From Spirogloea muscicola (lineage: Eukaryota; Streptophyta; Zygnematophyceae; Spirogloeales; Spirogloeaceae), in assembly GCA_009602725.1 (NCBI GenBank), contig WELB01000035.1, forward strand, positions 504,430-568,429: a stretch of DNA of 64,000 nucleotides, given 5' to 3'. Position 1 is the first letter of the stretch; every line of letters starts with the position of its first letter. The position numbers were made by a program, and so were the translations under genes. Of the stretch, positions 12,339 through 22,355 are shown piece after piece. The notes under the pieces were generated by a model. The model ran no database searches, was not told the DNA's origin, and saw only the letters and a list, made by a program, of their open reading frames with translations.

Positions 12339-12672
12339 GAGCTCTTCCTTTCGGGGCTGGCTGTTCACAGCCCCTTGCCCCCCTTTTGGGCGAGCCACTT
12401 TTCTTCCAAAGGGGGCAGGGGCTGTGAATGAGAACGTGAATGGCCAGCCCAGAAAGAGTGAACAAGGTCCAAAGGGCCGGAAGGCGCCAAAGATACACTG
12501 CTATGCAAGTGACTACAGCGGATGGATGCTTAGTAACCCCGAAACAGCAGCCATTCTGACTCTTAGTTCCTGAGCGAGTACAGCTTAGCAGCATTTGATG
12601 TGCATCTGTCAGTGTGCTTACCTTTGTACTTGGCCACTCACGCCTTCCATCACTTAAAACACACTCCATTAC
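12339..12672. mobile_element. LINE tails in opposite orientation plus a LINE 3' UTR fragment
   Basis: A + strand tail (GGGCTGGCTGTTCACAGCCCC, then GGGCGAGCC) is followed at once by a minus-strand tail whose hairpin loop contains the direct repeat GTGAATG...GTGAATG. From about 12565 to 12672 the sequence matches the 3' UTR of LINE subfamily 2 (TTTGTACTTGGCCACTC). No coding part survives apart from the final codons. Confidence 0.6.
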
Positions 12673-12799
12673 GTCGCCCCCCTCCTGCTTTACCCCACTT
12701 GCAGCTGCATATTGTAGGAGTTGCTAACCAATTTTGTGGGCTGGCATTTCACCGCCCTCGTCCAATTTAAAATGAGCTGCTTCTCCGAGCAGGCACATT

Positions 12800-13015
12800 T
12801 GTAGTCTCCACGCCTTCCTGGCTCCTTCAGACCTTGTTCTCTTGTGGGCTGGCTTCTAACAGGGGTTACTGAGTGTCTCGTAGCAGCTTTGTTTCTGTTA
12901 CTTAGCGCTTCCCCTGGCCCCCTTCTCGTACTCTGTTCATTCTTTTTCGGGCTGGTTGTTCCAGCCCCTATTCTCAATGGGCGAGCACTTTCTTCTTCTT
13001 ACAGCCCCCGCCCTC
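12800..13015 (+). mobile_element. LINE tail interrupted in its hairpin loop by another truncated LINE tail
   Basis: The outer tail reads TTGTGGGCTGG at 12843-12852 and resumes as AGCCCCCGCCC after 13002. Between them lies a 134-bp insert (12861-12994) that starts with the last LINE codons AGGGGTTACTGA and ends in its own hairpin tail. The insert is bounded by CTTCTAAC (12853-12860) and CTTCTTAC (12995-13002), an 8-bp target-site duplication with one mismatch. Confidence 0.75.
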
Positions 13016-14412
13016 TTGACTGAGCTGCTGCTTCTTCTGGCTGGCAGAAGTTCCTCTCTCAGGTAACACTTTTAGAAACTAGAGGTTGCTTATTATCTAT
13101 TCGCAGTAGCCGCAGAGTATCATTCTCTTCTCTATGCTTCCAATTTGCTTTGCGTTGTCGTATTGGACGAAAACAGGGGGAAGAATGGGAAGATGGGAAA
13201 GGAACTGGAGGCGCCCCCCTTGACGTGGTCATTCATTTGGAAGAAGCCGAAAGTGCAACTTATAGAGCAATTCTGTTAGCTACTACAGCTGGCTACTCTG
13301 AGCCCAACTTACCAGCATGTCGCAATAAATAGCAGCTGAGAAGGAGACGCCCTACCAAGGGATAGCCAGCATGCAGATGCAAGGCGAGCGCCTGGAATGG
13401 CCGCAGCGAAATAGATAGATGCATGTAGTATATGAGGGCCATGAGCCTGCATCACTGAATATCTTCCTGCTCATCGTGCTACCCCTGCCACCCAGCCACC
13501 GCTCGCCGCGCAAGCTGCTGGAGGAGGCCGACGGCTCCGGTACCTTCATCATCAGAGGATATACTTGTTCCTTGCAGGATGTGGACGTGTTGAAGCTCCT
13601 GACCTTAGGCAGCTTGGCGGACCGCATGCCCTGCCGACATGGCTGAGGGGACCAAATTTGCTTCGGAAGCAACCGGTGTGGACACATCGAGAATGATGCA
13701 TGGGCCGCTGCCAGGAGTGATGCGACGAGCCTTGTGAAAGGGAGACAAGGGGACGATGCTCTTTCATGTGAGGTGGCTGGGAAGGCCAGGCCAACAGGAT
13801 GGACAAGGTCTTCAAGGAAGAGGCCGCCACCTAAGCACTCAGCACAACCTCCATCCCTGCTGCACTTGCCCCATCATTTGCAATTGTTTGCATTTTGAAT
13901 GAACTACGTCAAGGGCTCGGCTTGGCCACCCTTTCATTCATGCGCACCTCGCCCTTGCTCTCTCCATGCTGCAAGTGACTCTGACTTGCAGTTGCTTATA
14001 AGGAAGTATTAAGTGGCTCTCTCGAGCACACACTCACTTTCTGTCTGGAGGGGTCTGTCCGCTCTTTCCAGTCTCTCCCACCACAAGTTAGCCTGTCGGA
14101 TCAATATGTGCTCACTTGTGGTTGTGAAAGTGGCAATTCAGCCGGCTTCTGCATAGTCACCTTAACCCCCCTTAGCATAGAAGAAAGTGCTCGCCCATTG
14201 AGGCCCCTTAGCATAGGGCTTCGCTCTGTGCATTCCAATCTGTGCAGTAGCCTTTGCACTGAAATCGTGATGGCTTGATATGCCTCACTTCTACTTTCAG
14301 CTCACCGGGGGCCTTCCCTCTCCCTCACATCGCCTCCTACTTGGCCTCTCATTATCACGGCCTTTCGTTTGTAGCGCTGTGTCGTAACTGAAAGAGAGTC
14401 ATGAACACCCTC
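13016..14412. other. Interval without a recognised gene
   Basis: Short open frames occur (13150-13332 and 13419-13646 on +). The second includes PPSHRSPRKLLEEADGSG, which looks exon-like but could not be linked to any neighbouring exon or family. No terminal repeats were seen. Confidence 0.35.
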
Positions 14413-14980
14413 TACATTGTCCATTCTTTTTGGGCTGGCTTTGCCAGCTCTTCTTCTCTGGGCGAGCCCTTTCTTTCTTCTCTATGGGCGAGCCCTTTCT
14501 TCCTCTGGCCCCCCTTTCGACACTTTCGGCTGCTTGGGTCCTCGCTTCCATACCCTACTCGAGAACATAGCGAGTCTGGGATATGCACGACGCGAGGATA
14601 TGCTCCCAGCCCAGATGGGTATGCCGGCAGCCTATCTGTCATTTCTGCGACGTCGAGTGTCAACCTGTCTGCAACGAGCTCAGGCGTATGCTCTGCATCA
14701 GAAAGCTGGTCGAGCCTTAGCTGCTGGCACAAGAGCTAGTCAATTGCCGTCCGGTATTCGAGCGTCAGCTAGCGACCTCTATGTGCTGACTCGTGGTTAC
14801 TGAGCGGGTCAGCTTAGCAGCAGGTGACGTACATTTGTCCAATGTGCTTGCCTTTGTACTTGGCCACACATGGCCTCCCCATCTCTTAATATACACGCAT
14901 TTCCTTCTCGTACTTTGTTCATTCTATTTTGGGCTGGCTTTTCCAGCCCCTATCCTCAATGGGCGAGCCCTTCTCTCTTT
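14413..14980 (+). mobile_element. 5'-truncated LINE (subfamily 2) with complete 3' UTR and hairpin tail, preceded by an older tail
   Basis: An older tail (TTTTTGGGCTGGCTTTGCCA with two GGGCGAGCCC motifs) occupies about 14413-14500. A second copy follows: it encodes MGMPAAYLSFLRRRVSTCLQ and ends in SASDLYVLTRGY-stop at about 14804. Its 3' UTR (to 14895) then leads into a standard tail at 14900-14975, GGGCTGGCTTTTCCAGCCCC, then GGGCGAGCCC. This copy best shows the order ORF end, 3' UTR, hairpin tail. Confidence 0.8.
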
Positions 14981-15011
14981 CTTCTACATGCACCTGGCTG
15001 GCTCACACAGC

Positions 15012-15095
15012 AGAGACAGCTCGTCCATTGTAAGGCAGTGGCTGTGAAAGGCCAGCCCAAAAAAGAAAGCCCAAAGGATTGTACAAGGATTGAAG
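15012..15095 (-). mobile_element. Solitary LINE hairpin tail
   Basis: On the minus strand this reads TTTTTTGGGCTGGCCTTTCA CAGCC-type hairpin followed by a degenerate GGGCGAGCC element (ACAATGGACGAGC). It has the same architecture as the tails ending longer LINE copies nearby. It lies just 5' of the methyltransferase gene. Confidence 0.5.
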
Positions 15096-15269
15096 GTCAT
15101 CTACAACCGCTCTTTCCGTATCAGCAGCCGCGTTCTCTGAACAGCAGCTCCGATTGCACATCAAGTAGCAGACTGCCAGGCAGCGAGAGTGAGTGCGGTC
15201 TGGCCTCAAGTTGGAGGCAGTGGCGGTGGCGGAAGCGGTAGTGGTGGCTCTGGTCACAGCCGGCGTGGT

Positions 15270-17121
15270 ATGAAGGCAGCTCGGCCGCCGCCGCCTGATG
15301 CGACGGCCGCCACTGCTGCGCGCCGGCGGTGGGGCCTGCTAGCGGAGGCGGTGCGGCGTCAGCCGTCGGAGAATGGCGCCGCTGCAGTAGATGGAGTGTC
15401 ACGGCGCCCGCCCAGCAAAGCCGGCGGCGGCTTCGGCCTCATGCCCTGGCGGCTATCAGCAGAAGCTGGCCATGTCGAGGCGGAGGAGCTGGTGGAGGTA
15501 GAGTACCTGCTGCCAGGGGTCGACCGTTTGCTGCGCCTACGGTGAAGACCCACAGCCGAGCTGCCGCTGCCGCGGCAACCCTTGCTTTGGGTCTGAGCCT
15601 TGGCGCTGGCCTTGCTAGCTTGATGGCGGAGGCTGTCGTGGCTGCAGTCACCGTAAACTCCCGTTTCTAAAGTCCTTATCAAATGTAACTGAATATGTAC
15701 ATTGAGCACAGGATTCTTAATCAAGCAAGTCTTACACAATCTCTGGCAGGCAGCGGCGGCCAAGCAGCGGCAGTGCCACGTTCTTGGGCAACCTTGCGGC
15801 CGCCAATGCACACAGCATCGATGCCACTGGTCGCATTGGTGACTCCAGCTTGCGCCTCCCGAGCCCTTCTCTTGCCCTGCTGAGGCTACGGCAGCTGCTG
15901 CTGTGTACTCGGCTGGCCGCCGTTGTTGAACCTCAACTCGGCATACAATGCAGGCCTGTAGCCGGCGGAAGAGGCGCTGGCATACGTCTGCGCCAAGCAT
16001 CCCGCTGTGTTCGCGTGAGTTTGTCATGCTTATGTGCCACCACGGCGCTAAAGAGCTGAGGTTACCTGCCTGCATGCTCGCACCAGGCAGCGGCTGTGGC
16101 TCACACCGGCGGCCCTGCTGCTGTCACAGCGACAAGAGGGTGCTCGAGCTTGGCGCAGGATACGGCCTAGCGGGCATGGCCATTGCAGCCTGCTCCTCTG
16201 CTCCAGAGGTTGTGCTTACCGACGGCAACCCTGCCGTTGTTGAGGGTAAGCTGCCACCTGTGTCGCAGCTGTTGCTGTTACCATCTTCAACCTGGAATAC
16301 TTACTGTATTTCTAAGTGCTTTAAAGCACTTAGAATACAGTAAGTACGGCTGTTATTCACCCCCCTGTTGCACAGCCCATTTCTTTTGCGTTGCTGCTAC
16401 TCTCTGCCAGCCGTCTAAGTGGTGCCATGTTGGACAGCTGTCGACCAGCACTGGAGCACAACGTGCGGGCAAACAAGCATGCCTTCAAGAGCACGGCCGT
16501 AGTCGCACGGCTGCTGGACTGGCGGCAGCAGCCTGATGCAGGCAACGCGGCAGGTGGAGGAGCTTGCAGCCTTGACGCTGCAGGCTACGATGTCATCCTG
16601 GCCGCTGACTGGTATGTGGCAAAAGCGCTGGCTGGATGTGTCTCACTCTTGCCTTGGCGGCTCGTTCTTATCCCACAGAGTTGGTGCTTGCATCCACGAC
16701 TGAGGATGCTATTGTCACGTGAATGCGCAGTACGTTCTTCCGCGAGTTCCATGCCGACCTCGCTCGGTGCATTGGCGGGCTCCTGAGGCGGCCGGAGGGT
16801 GGTGTGAGGAGCCGCGCTGAGCAGATGACCGGGGAGAATTTGTGGCCACCGTGCAGTGGCGGCACCACTAGAGGTGGCGGCTTGGCGCTGCTGGCCGCGC
16901 CCTCTCGTGGCGGGTCGCTGGCGGCGTTCGCGGTGGTGGGCGAAGGCCAAGGCTTGTCAGCGGCTGTGATTGAGCAGTACAATGACGCTTTCTGGGAGGC
17001 TCACGAGGAGCTGACTGCAGCTGCGGGCACCACCAGCGGTGGCGGTGGCACCACTCGATGGCCGCACTATGACCGCGAGCAGTGCTATCCACTCCTCCTC
17101 TGCGTACGCCACGCCAAATGA
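15270..17121 (+). CDS. CAMKMT: Calmodulin-lysine N-methyltransferase
   Basis: The enzyme trimethylates a lysine of calmodulin using SAM. Exons: 15270-15541, 15750-15838, about 15970-16014, 16130-16245, about 16400-16611 and 16731-17121. Conserved pieces in order are RRRWGLLAEAVRRQ; FGLMPWRLSAEAGHVEAEEL; EYLLPGVDRLL; AEEALAYVCAKHPAVF; the SAM motif DKRVLELGAGYGLAGMAIAA; PEVVLTDGNPAVVE; LEHNVRANKHAF; DYDVILAAD-like, with the frame leading into CTFFREFHADLARCI; and the end HYDREQCYPLLLCVRHA. These correspond in order to the Arabidopsis protein as I recall it. Start chosen: ATG at 15270, first Met in frame. Two joins (15838 to exon 3, and 16245 to exon 5) do not close cleanly in phase, so a micro-exon or a sequence error is likely there. 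Intron 4 carries a near-perfect foldback (16298-16346). Confidence 0.88.
16298..16346. repeat. Long near-perfect inverted repeat in an intron
   Basis: TACTTACTGTATTTCTAAGT and its reverse complement (with a single extra T in the left arm) meet with essentially no loop at GCTTTAAAGC, giving arms of about 24 bp. It lies inside intron 4 of the calmodulin methyltransferase gene. Confidence 0.9.
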
Positions 17122-17580
17122 CAGTGCGGGGCCAGGCGAGCCCCTGATGCTCGTCTTTGCGTCTCCATGGTCACCATGACGGTCGATTGATGCCAGCCGA
17201 CCTCAAACATGACAAGCACACAACAGAGCTCCGTCAACAGCAGCAGCTATCGGCCAGTAAGCCACGCAGTTTGTGCCGCAAGGGCAGCATCCACCTTGCC
17301 ACTCCACCTGTCGACAGAGGGTCGGGACCAGCGAGCAGAACATGCTGCACTATCAGGAGGATGGGCGTCCACCACTCATGAGCCCGTGGACGCTTCGGGG
17401 GATCCCTTGTTGGTTGCTGGAAGTTGGAAGGTGATGGAGATGGGATGCTTCCGCCCTGAGTGAAGTGTATGAAATGCTCAGTATTTGTCTTCAAGGTCGC
17501 CTCTAACATACTCACTGGAGGCAATCTGCTACTTGAAGGACGAATGCCAGCAAAGCAAAGAGGGAGTAAGTAGATTGTCC
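17122..17580. other. Intergenic interval, probable 3' UTR
   Basis: No domain-bearing frame is present. The first part is probably the 3' UTR of the preceding methyltransferase gene; the region ends where LINE tails begin. Confidence 0.4.
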
Positions 17581-18420
17581 CGATCGAGACAGAGTCTCTT
17601 CCAGTAGAGGGCGATGGTTGTGATTGGCCAGCTCAGGGACCCACTTTCAGGACCCTAGCCTCTCTGATTTGCGGCTGCTTAGCAGGGGTTACGGAGTGAT
17701 TTGTAGCAGCTTTCTTTCTTTGTGTGCTTTGTTTTCTTAGCGCTTCCTCTGGCCCCCTTCTCGTACTTTGTTCATTCTTTTTTTGGGCTGGCTTTTCCAG
17801 CCCCTATCCTCAATGGGCGAGCCCTCCTTCCTTTCTGGCTGATGTCTTAGTCCTAGTCCAAAGACATGGCCCTGTAGTGTAGTTCTTTTTCGGCACCTTT
17901 TTCTTTGGCTTGGGATATTGTCCATTCTTTTTGGGCTGGCTTTGCCAGCCACTCTTGTCTGTGGGCGAGCACTTCTCTCAGGAAACGAATTGAAGGGGCC
18001 TAAATAATGTCAAAGCACACGGTGACGCAATCTGGCCACTGGGTGTTCAATACCCCCTGTTGAGCAGCTGCAGGCCCGATAACAGCCAGAAGTAGTGTAG
18101 TCATCTATCAGCAGCAGGTGATGTACGTCTGTTCAGTGTGCTTGCCTTTGTACTTGGCCATTGGCATATGTTTGTTTCAAATACACGAAATTTTCCTTCA
18201 GGCAGGGGACCCACTTCCAGGACCCTAGCATCTCTGATCTGCGGCTGCTCAGCAGGAATTACTGAGTCATTCGTAGCTGCTTTGTTTCTTCTTGTGCTTG
18301 TTTTTCTTAGCGCTTCCCCTGGCTCCCTTCTCGTACTTTGTCCATTCTTTTTTGGGCTGGCTGTTCCAGCCCCTATCCTCAATGGGCGAGCTCTTCCTCC
18401 TTCTCCTCGAGCAGGCGCAT
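17581..18420. mobile_element. Array of truncated LINE 3' ends in both orientations
   Basis: In order: a minus-strand subfamily-2 tail (CTTCCAGTAGAGGGCGATGG at about 17590); a + strand copy retaining only the last ORF codons (LRLLSRGY-like frame at 17640-17695), 3' UTR and tail to about 17830; a + tail at 17925-17970; a subfamily-2 3' UTR at about 18100-18195; and a + copy from 18196 whose frame reads THFQDPSISDLRLLSRNY-stop, ending with its tail at about 18395. None keeps more than about 25 codons. Confidence 0.7.
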
Positions 18421-18429
18421 CCAGTGCCA

Positions 18430-18690
18430 GTTCCCAACACCCTCGGTACATAACCTACAGCAGGTTGACCCGCTCAAAATCCACGGGTCAAAACATAAAG
18501 GTCGCTAACCGATGCATGAATACTAGATGTCAGGTACGAAGCCCTTCTGTCACCAACTAGAGCTCGCCCAGCTTTCTGATGCAAGGCATTAGCCTGAGCT
18601 CGCTGCAAACAGGCCGAAACTCGACGTCGCAAGAACGACAAATATGCAGCTGGCAAGCCCATTTCAGCCGGAAACACATCTGCCTGAAGG
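18430..18690 (-). mobile_element. 5'-truncated LINE copy (subfamily 2)
   Basis: The minus strand encodes MGLPAAYLSFLRRRVSACLQ, then RAQANALHQKAGRALVG, and ends VSDLYVLTRGF-stop at 18474. It is collinear with copies at 4525-4710 and 14560-14804. Its own 3' UTR is cut short at about 18430. Confidence 0.75.
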
Positions 18691-18752
18691 GGGGCCAGCT
18701 GCTGTTCTGAAGCTAGCCAGAGGTTGCAGCGAATGCCAGAAGCTGCGATAAG

Positions 18753-20798
18753 GGCGGCGGCGTAAGCGGCGCGGCAGGGACTACGGCAGAGGCGGCGCCA
18801 GTGGGGGCCGGTCTACGACGGCGGCGGCGGCAGCGGCATGCGGCGAGGAGGCCCTGCCGTCGTTCGCGGCGCTGGTCGAGCGCTTCGGCCTCTTCGGCTC
18901 CGGCGCGTGCGGCGGGCCCAGGGTGAGCGTCGCCGCCACCGCCGCCAGCCCACGTCGCCGCCGCCGCCGCCGCTGCCGCTCGGCTGACCGCCGCCGGCTT
19001 CTACAGTGAGGCGAGGCTTTGACTGCTGCCGCTTAATTGGGTTCTTGACGTGCAGGTTGGCATCGAAGCCAGCGGCGAAGTTAGCTGCGCCTGCGAAGTC
19101 TGCCGCCGCTGGCAGGCCTTCCTGCGCGGCCATGGCAGCCGGCCCCAGTACGAGGTGTTCACGGCCGAGCACGTCGCAGGCCTCGCCACTTACCTCCTGT
19201 GAGACCCAACGATTATCAGCGAGCAATACTGCGGCGCTCCAGCGGCCAGCCATTGCCGCTGAAGCCTATGCGCCGATGGTTTTGGGCCGCGCCTGGCTGC
19301 GGGCCTTGACCTGCTGCCTCGTGCCGGCAATGGCGGCGGCTGGACCAGGGACCGGGCTATCGCATACAAAATCCCATGTCTGCGTGTGCTTGAGGTACGC
19401 TGCTTCCCCGGTCTGTTGTAACCTTGCCGTGGCATCACACGCACCGCATGGCCTGCGTGGCAGTGGCTGGCTTTTACTGCACTTCGCACTGACCGAGCTG
19501 AGCGTCTTGGTGTTCAGCGGTGCCACTGGCGACCAGGTTGGCGCTGGCGATGGCCGCCTGACCTACCACCTCTGTGCAGCCCTGGCTGCCTTACCTACGA
19601 GGGTGGGCTTTCTTCCTAGCTGAAACCCCTAGTCCTGATTACTTCTAGACGCTAAGGCTAGGCCTCAGTCCCTTAAGCTTGTAAGTGTCAAAGCGTTTGC
19701 CTCGACTTTGGCCCAAATGTACCTCAGCTCACCCGCGTGGCTCACTGTTGCTCATGCGTACGTACTTTGATCAGTTGCCCGAGCTTAAATTACCGAAATA
19801 AGTACTGAAAGGGTCAAGGTTTGCTATATGAGCCAGTGAATGTGACAGGCAGCGCGCCGTACATGTGCAGGGTGGGCCATGTGTAGAGGTGACGGCCACA
19901 GACAGTGGGATCCGGGGCCTGGCTTCTGGCAGCCAGATGATGTGGCCGGCGGCGGCACTCGTGCGCACCATAGATGCCATGGCTGCAATTGCTGAGGAGC
20001 AGCCGCACCTTGTGCTTGCCTGCTGGATGGTAATCCTGAACTCAGACCCTCAGGCCTATAGTCCCCAGCGGAAGTCTTGGCCCTGAGTATTACTTTACCT
20101 TGCATCTTGTAGGAGCAGCGTCCAGGTTGTGCTCGCTTCCGCTTGCCAGGTCAGATTGCTGTTTGTGATCGTGGCTGCCGGTGCCTTGTAGCCAATGGGT
20201 GTGGACTGGACTGAGGCGATGCGGGCGTGCAACTCGGTACAGGAATATGTGCTGATTGGTGAAACGGTGAGCCACGCTCTTGAACACCACCCACATCGTC
20301 TGTGAGTCTACTTTTCTGATATCGCCTATGTATGCCTGCAGGTTGAGCTCTGATTCGAGATGTTGCATCTCAATCCTGAACAGTACAATCAGCTATCTTT
20401 AACTTTGCCTGTACCAGGACAATGGCATCTGCGGTCACCCTTGGCGGACCTGGGGGTTCCGTGGCTGTGGTGACAGCAGCGACAGTGAAGTGAGTGGCAG
20501 CACAAGCAGCAGCCACTATAGCAACGGCGATGACGACCAGGTGTGCGTCGGGAACGGAGATGACAAGACACGAGTCATACCTTCTGCAGGAGAAGAGGGG
20601 CAGAGAGGCCGGCCAGCGAAGAGGCTACGTGTGAGCCAGGAGGCGAGCGCTGCTCCGCATGTGCAGGACGGATGGGAGCGCGTCGACCTGATTGAGCTGA
20701 GCCAGCACCAGGTCTGCCGCACGGATGAGCGGTGGTCAACATGCCAGCACTCGCGCACCGTGTCCTTCCACCGCTATCCTGCAGTTGCTGCTCCGTAG
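18753..20798 (+). CDS. Conserved methyltransferase-like protein of unknown role, 5' end unresolved
   Basis: I do not have a name for this gene. Exons that join in phase: up to 18922, 19056-19198, 19518-19602, 19871-20029, 20192-20266 and 20418-20798. Exon 2 holds a short Cys motif (VSCACEVCRRWQAFLRG). Exon 3 has VGAGDGRLTYHLC, which resembles a SAM-binding Gly-rich motif I. Exon 4 has GGPCVEVTATDSGIRG, like motif II, and ends LVLACWM. Exon 5 reads PMGVDWTEAMRACNSVQEYV. Exon 6 starts DNGICGHPWRTWGF, has an acidic/Ser-rich insert with a basic cluster RPAKRLRV, and ends LIELSQHQVCRTDERWSTCQ then HSRTVSFHRYP. I recall plant proteins of unknown function with the same CSWMPMG.DW and LS..Q.CRTDE signatures. 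Methyltransferase activity is an inference. The first exon frame is open back to 18752 without an ATG. Confidence 0.7.
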
Positions 20799-21469
20799 TC
20801 CATCGGCCATTATTCAGGCATTTCAAAACGAGAAATAGGATCGCTTGATAAGCAAGCACTTAAGAAAGCTTGGCTCACTTTACTTGCAAGTGTTGACTAT
20901 TGATTAAGGTCGTGAGGAAAAAGCCACACAGTTGATTCAAGGCCATTATGAACAACAAGCACGGTAAGGATGAGTGCACTAACGCTGTGATTCTTGGCAT
21001 TCTGAGAAACTAGATCAACAAGTCTTGACCACGAGCAAGCAAGAGGCGTGCGCGGAAGCCTCAACTTGAACCAGCCTCGAATCATAACATCATCTATTCC
21101 ACTCGAATATGGCTTGGTAGACCAGTCCCACACCTTCTTCAGAGAGCTCATATGCCAAGTGCATACTTTGGCAACCTTACTGAGTGCCTTGGGCTTTGTG
21201 CTTCTGGAGTTTCAATAGTCCACTTGGCTCACCAGATCTCTTCATTTGGTGGTAGGACCCTAAGTTCTATACCCCATGCTTATTGCGTGAAGTAACCGAA
21301 GCAATGCTGCCTGACATTATTTTGTGCAATCCCTCTAAGGCCATATGCTATGACATCATAGAAGCAAGGGCAGTCAATCTCAGGGGTCATACCACTGACA
21401 GGATTGGGACGCACTCCCCTGACTGTGGGAGAGCGACTAGGCAATGTATAGACTGCACTTCCGGAAAGA
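20799..21469. other. Intergenic interval, nothing recognised
   Basis: AT-richer sequence with only short frames on both strands. It ends where LINE tails begin at about 21470. Confidence 0.4.
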
Positions 21470-22355
21470 GAGGCTCTTCCAGTAGAGGGCGATCGCCGTG
21501 ATTAGCCAGCACAGATAAATGGATTAAAGTAAGTCCGAAGGGGCCAGAAAAATTATTACAACACACACGTCAAGCACACAGCGACTCAAGTGGCCACTAG
21601 ATGCTCAATATCCCCTGTTGATTCAGGCATTTGATTAGCGACCTTTTTGTACTTACCCGTGGTTACTGAGCGGGTCAATCTGCAGTAGGTGATGTACGTC
21701 ACTGTATATGGTTGCCTTTGTACTTGGCCAGTTTGGCCTTCGTTTGTTTCAAATACACCTGAATCTGCCTGTTGAGCAGCTGCAGAAAAGCGCGGCCGAA
21801 TTGACTGGTGGCTGGGAGAAGCCAGCCCAAAAGGAATGGCTGCAGGCAGCCACTCTTCTCTATGGGCGATATCCTACGGATTGCCGTGAGTTGTGACGTT
21901 CAGAAGAAAGAGCTCGCCCATTGAGGATAGGGGCTGGAACAGCCAGCCCAAAAAAGAATGAGCAGAGTACAAGAAGCCCAAGAAGAAGGGGGGCCAGGCG
22001 AAGCACTAAGGCGAAGCACTAAGAAAGAAGCACACAATAAGAAACAAAGCAGCTACTAACTACTCAGTAACCCCTGCTAAGCAGTCGCAGGTCTGAGAGG
22101 CTATGTTCCTGGAAGGACGTCCCCTGGCCAGAGCCAGAGGCAGCAGCGAGGGCTCGGCCGGCACGCAGGTGTGACGTTCGGACCTAGCAACCAGATGTGG
22201 CAGGCGCGGCCATGTTAATGGAAGTCCTTGATCAGGAGCTGTAGCTGCTTTCTTTCTTTGTGTGCTTTGTTTTTTCTTAGCGCTTCCTCTGGCCCCCTTC
22301 TCGTACTTTGTTCATTCTTTTTTGGGCTGGCCTTTCCAGCCCCTATCCTCGCAGC
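21470..22355. mobile_element. Array of truncated LINE 3' ends in both orientations
   Basis: Contains a minus-strand subfamily-2 tail (about 21475-21515), a subfamily-2 + 3' UTR with LTRGY-like codons (about 21630-21780), a minus-strand tail with the CGCGGCCGAATTGACTGGTG sequence (about 21783-21840), a minus-strand LINE 3' end (about 22180 down to 21905) with a short tandem duplication of GCGAAGCACTAAG, and a + strand tail at about 22240-22350. Confidence 0.65.

Noticed and set aside
13419-13646. Exon-like + frame containing PPSHRSPRKLLEEADGSG
   Set aside because: Could not be joined in phase to any other exon nor matched to a family.
21905-22130. Possible LTR-type or viral element suggested by repeated inverted segments
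   Set aside because: The repeats are LINE 3' ends in opposite orientation; no gag, integrase, protease, primer-binding site or paired LTRs were seen anywhere in the window.
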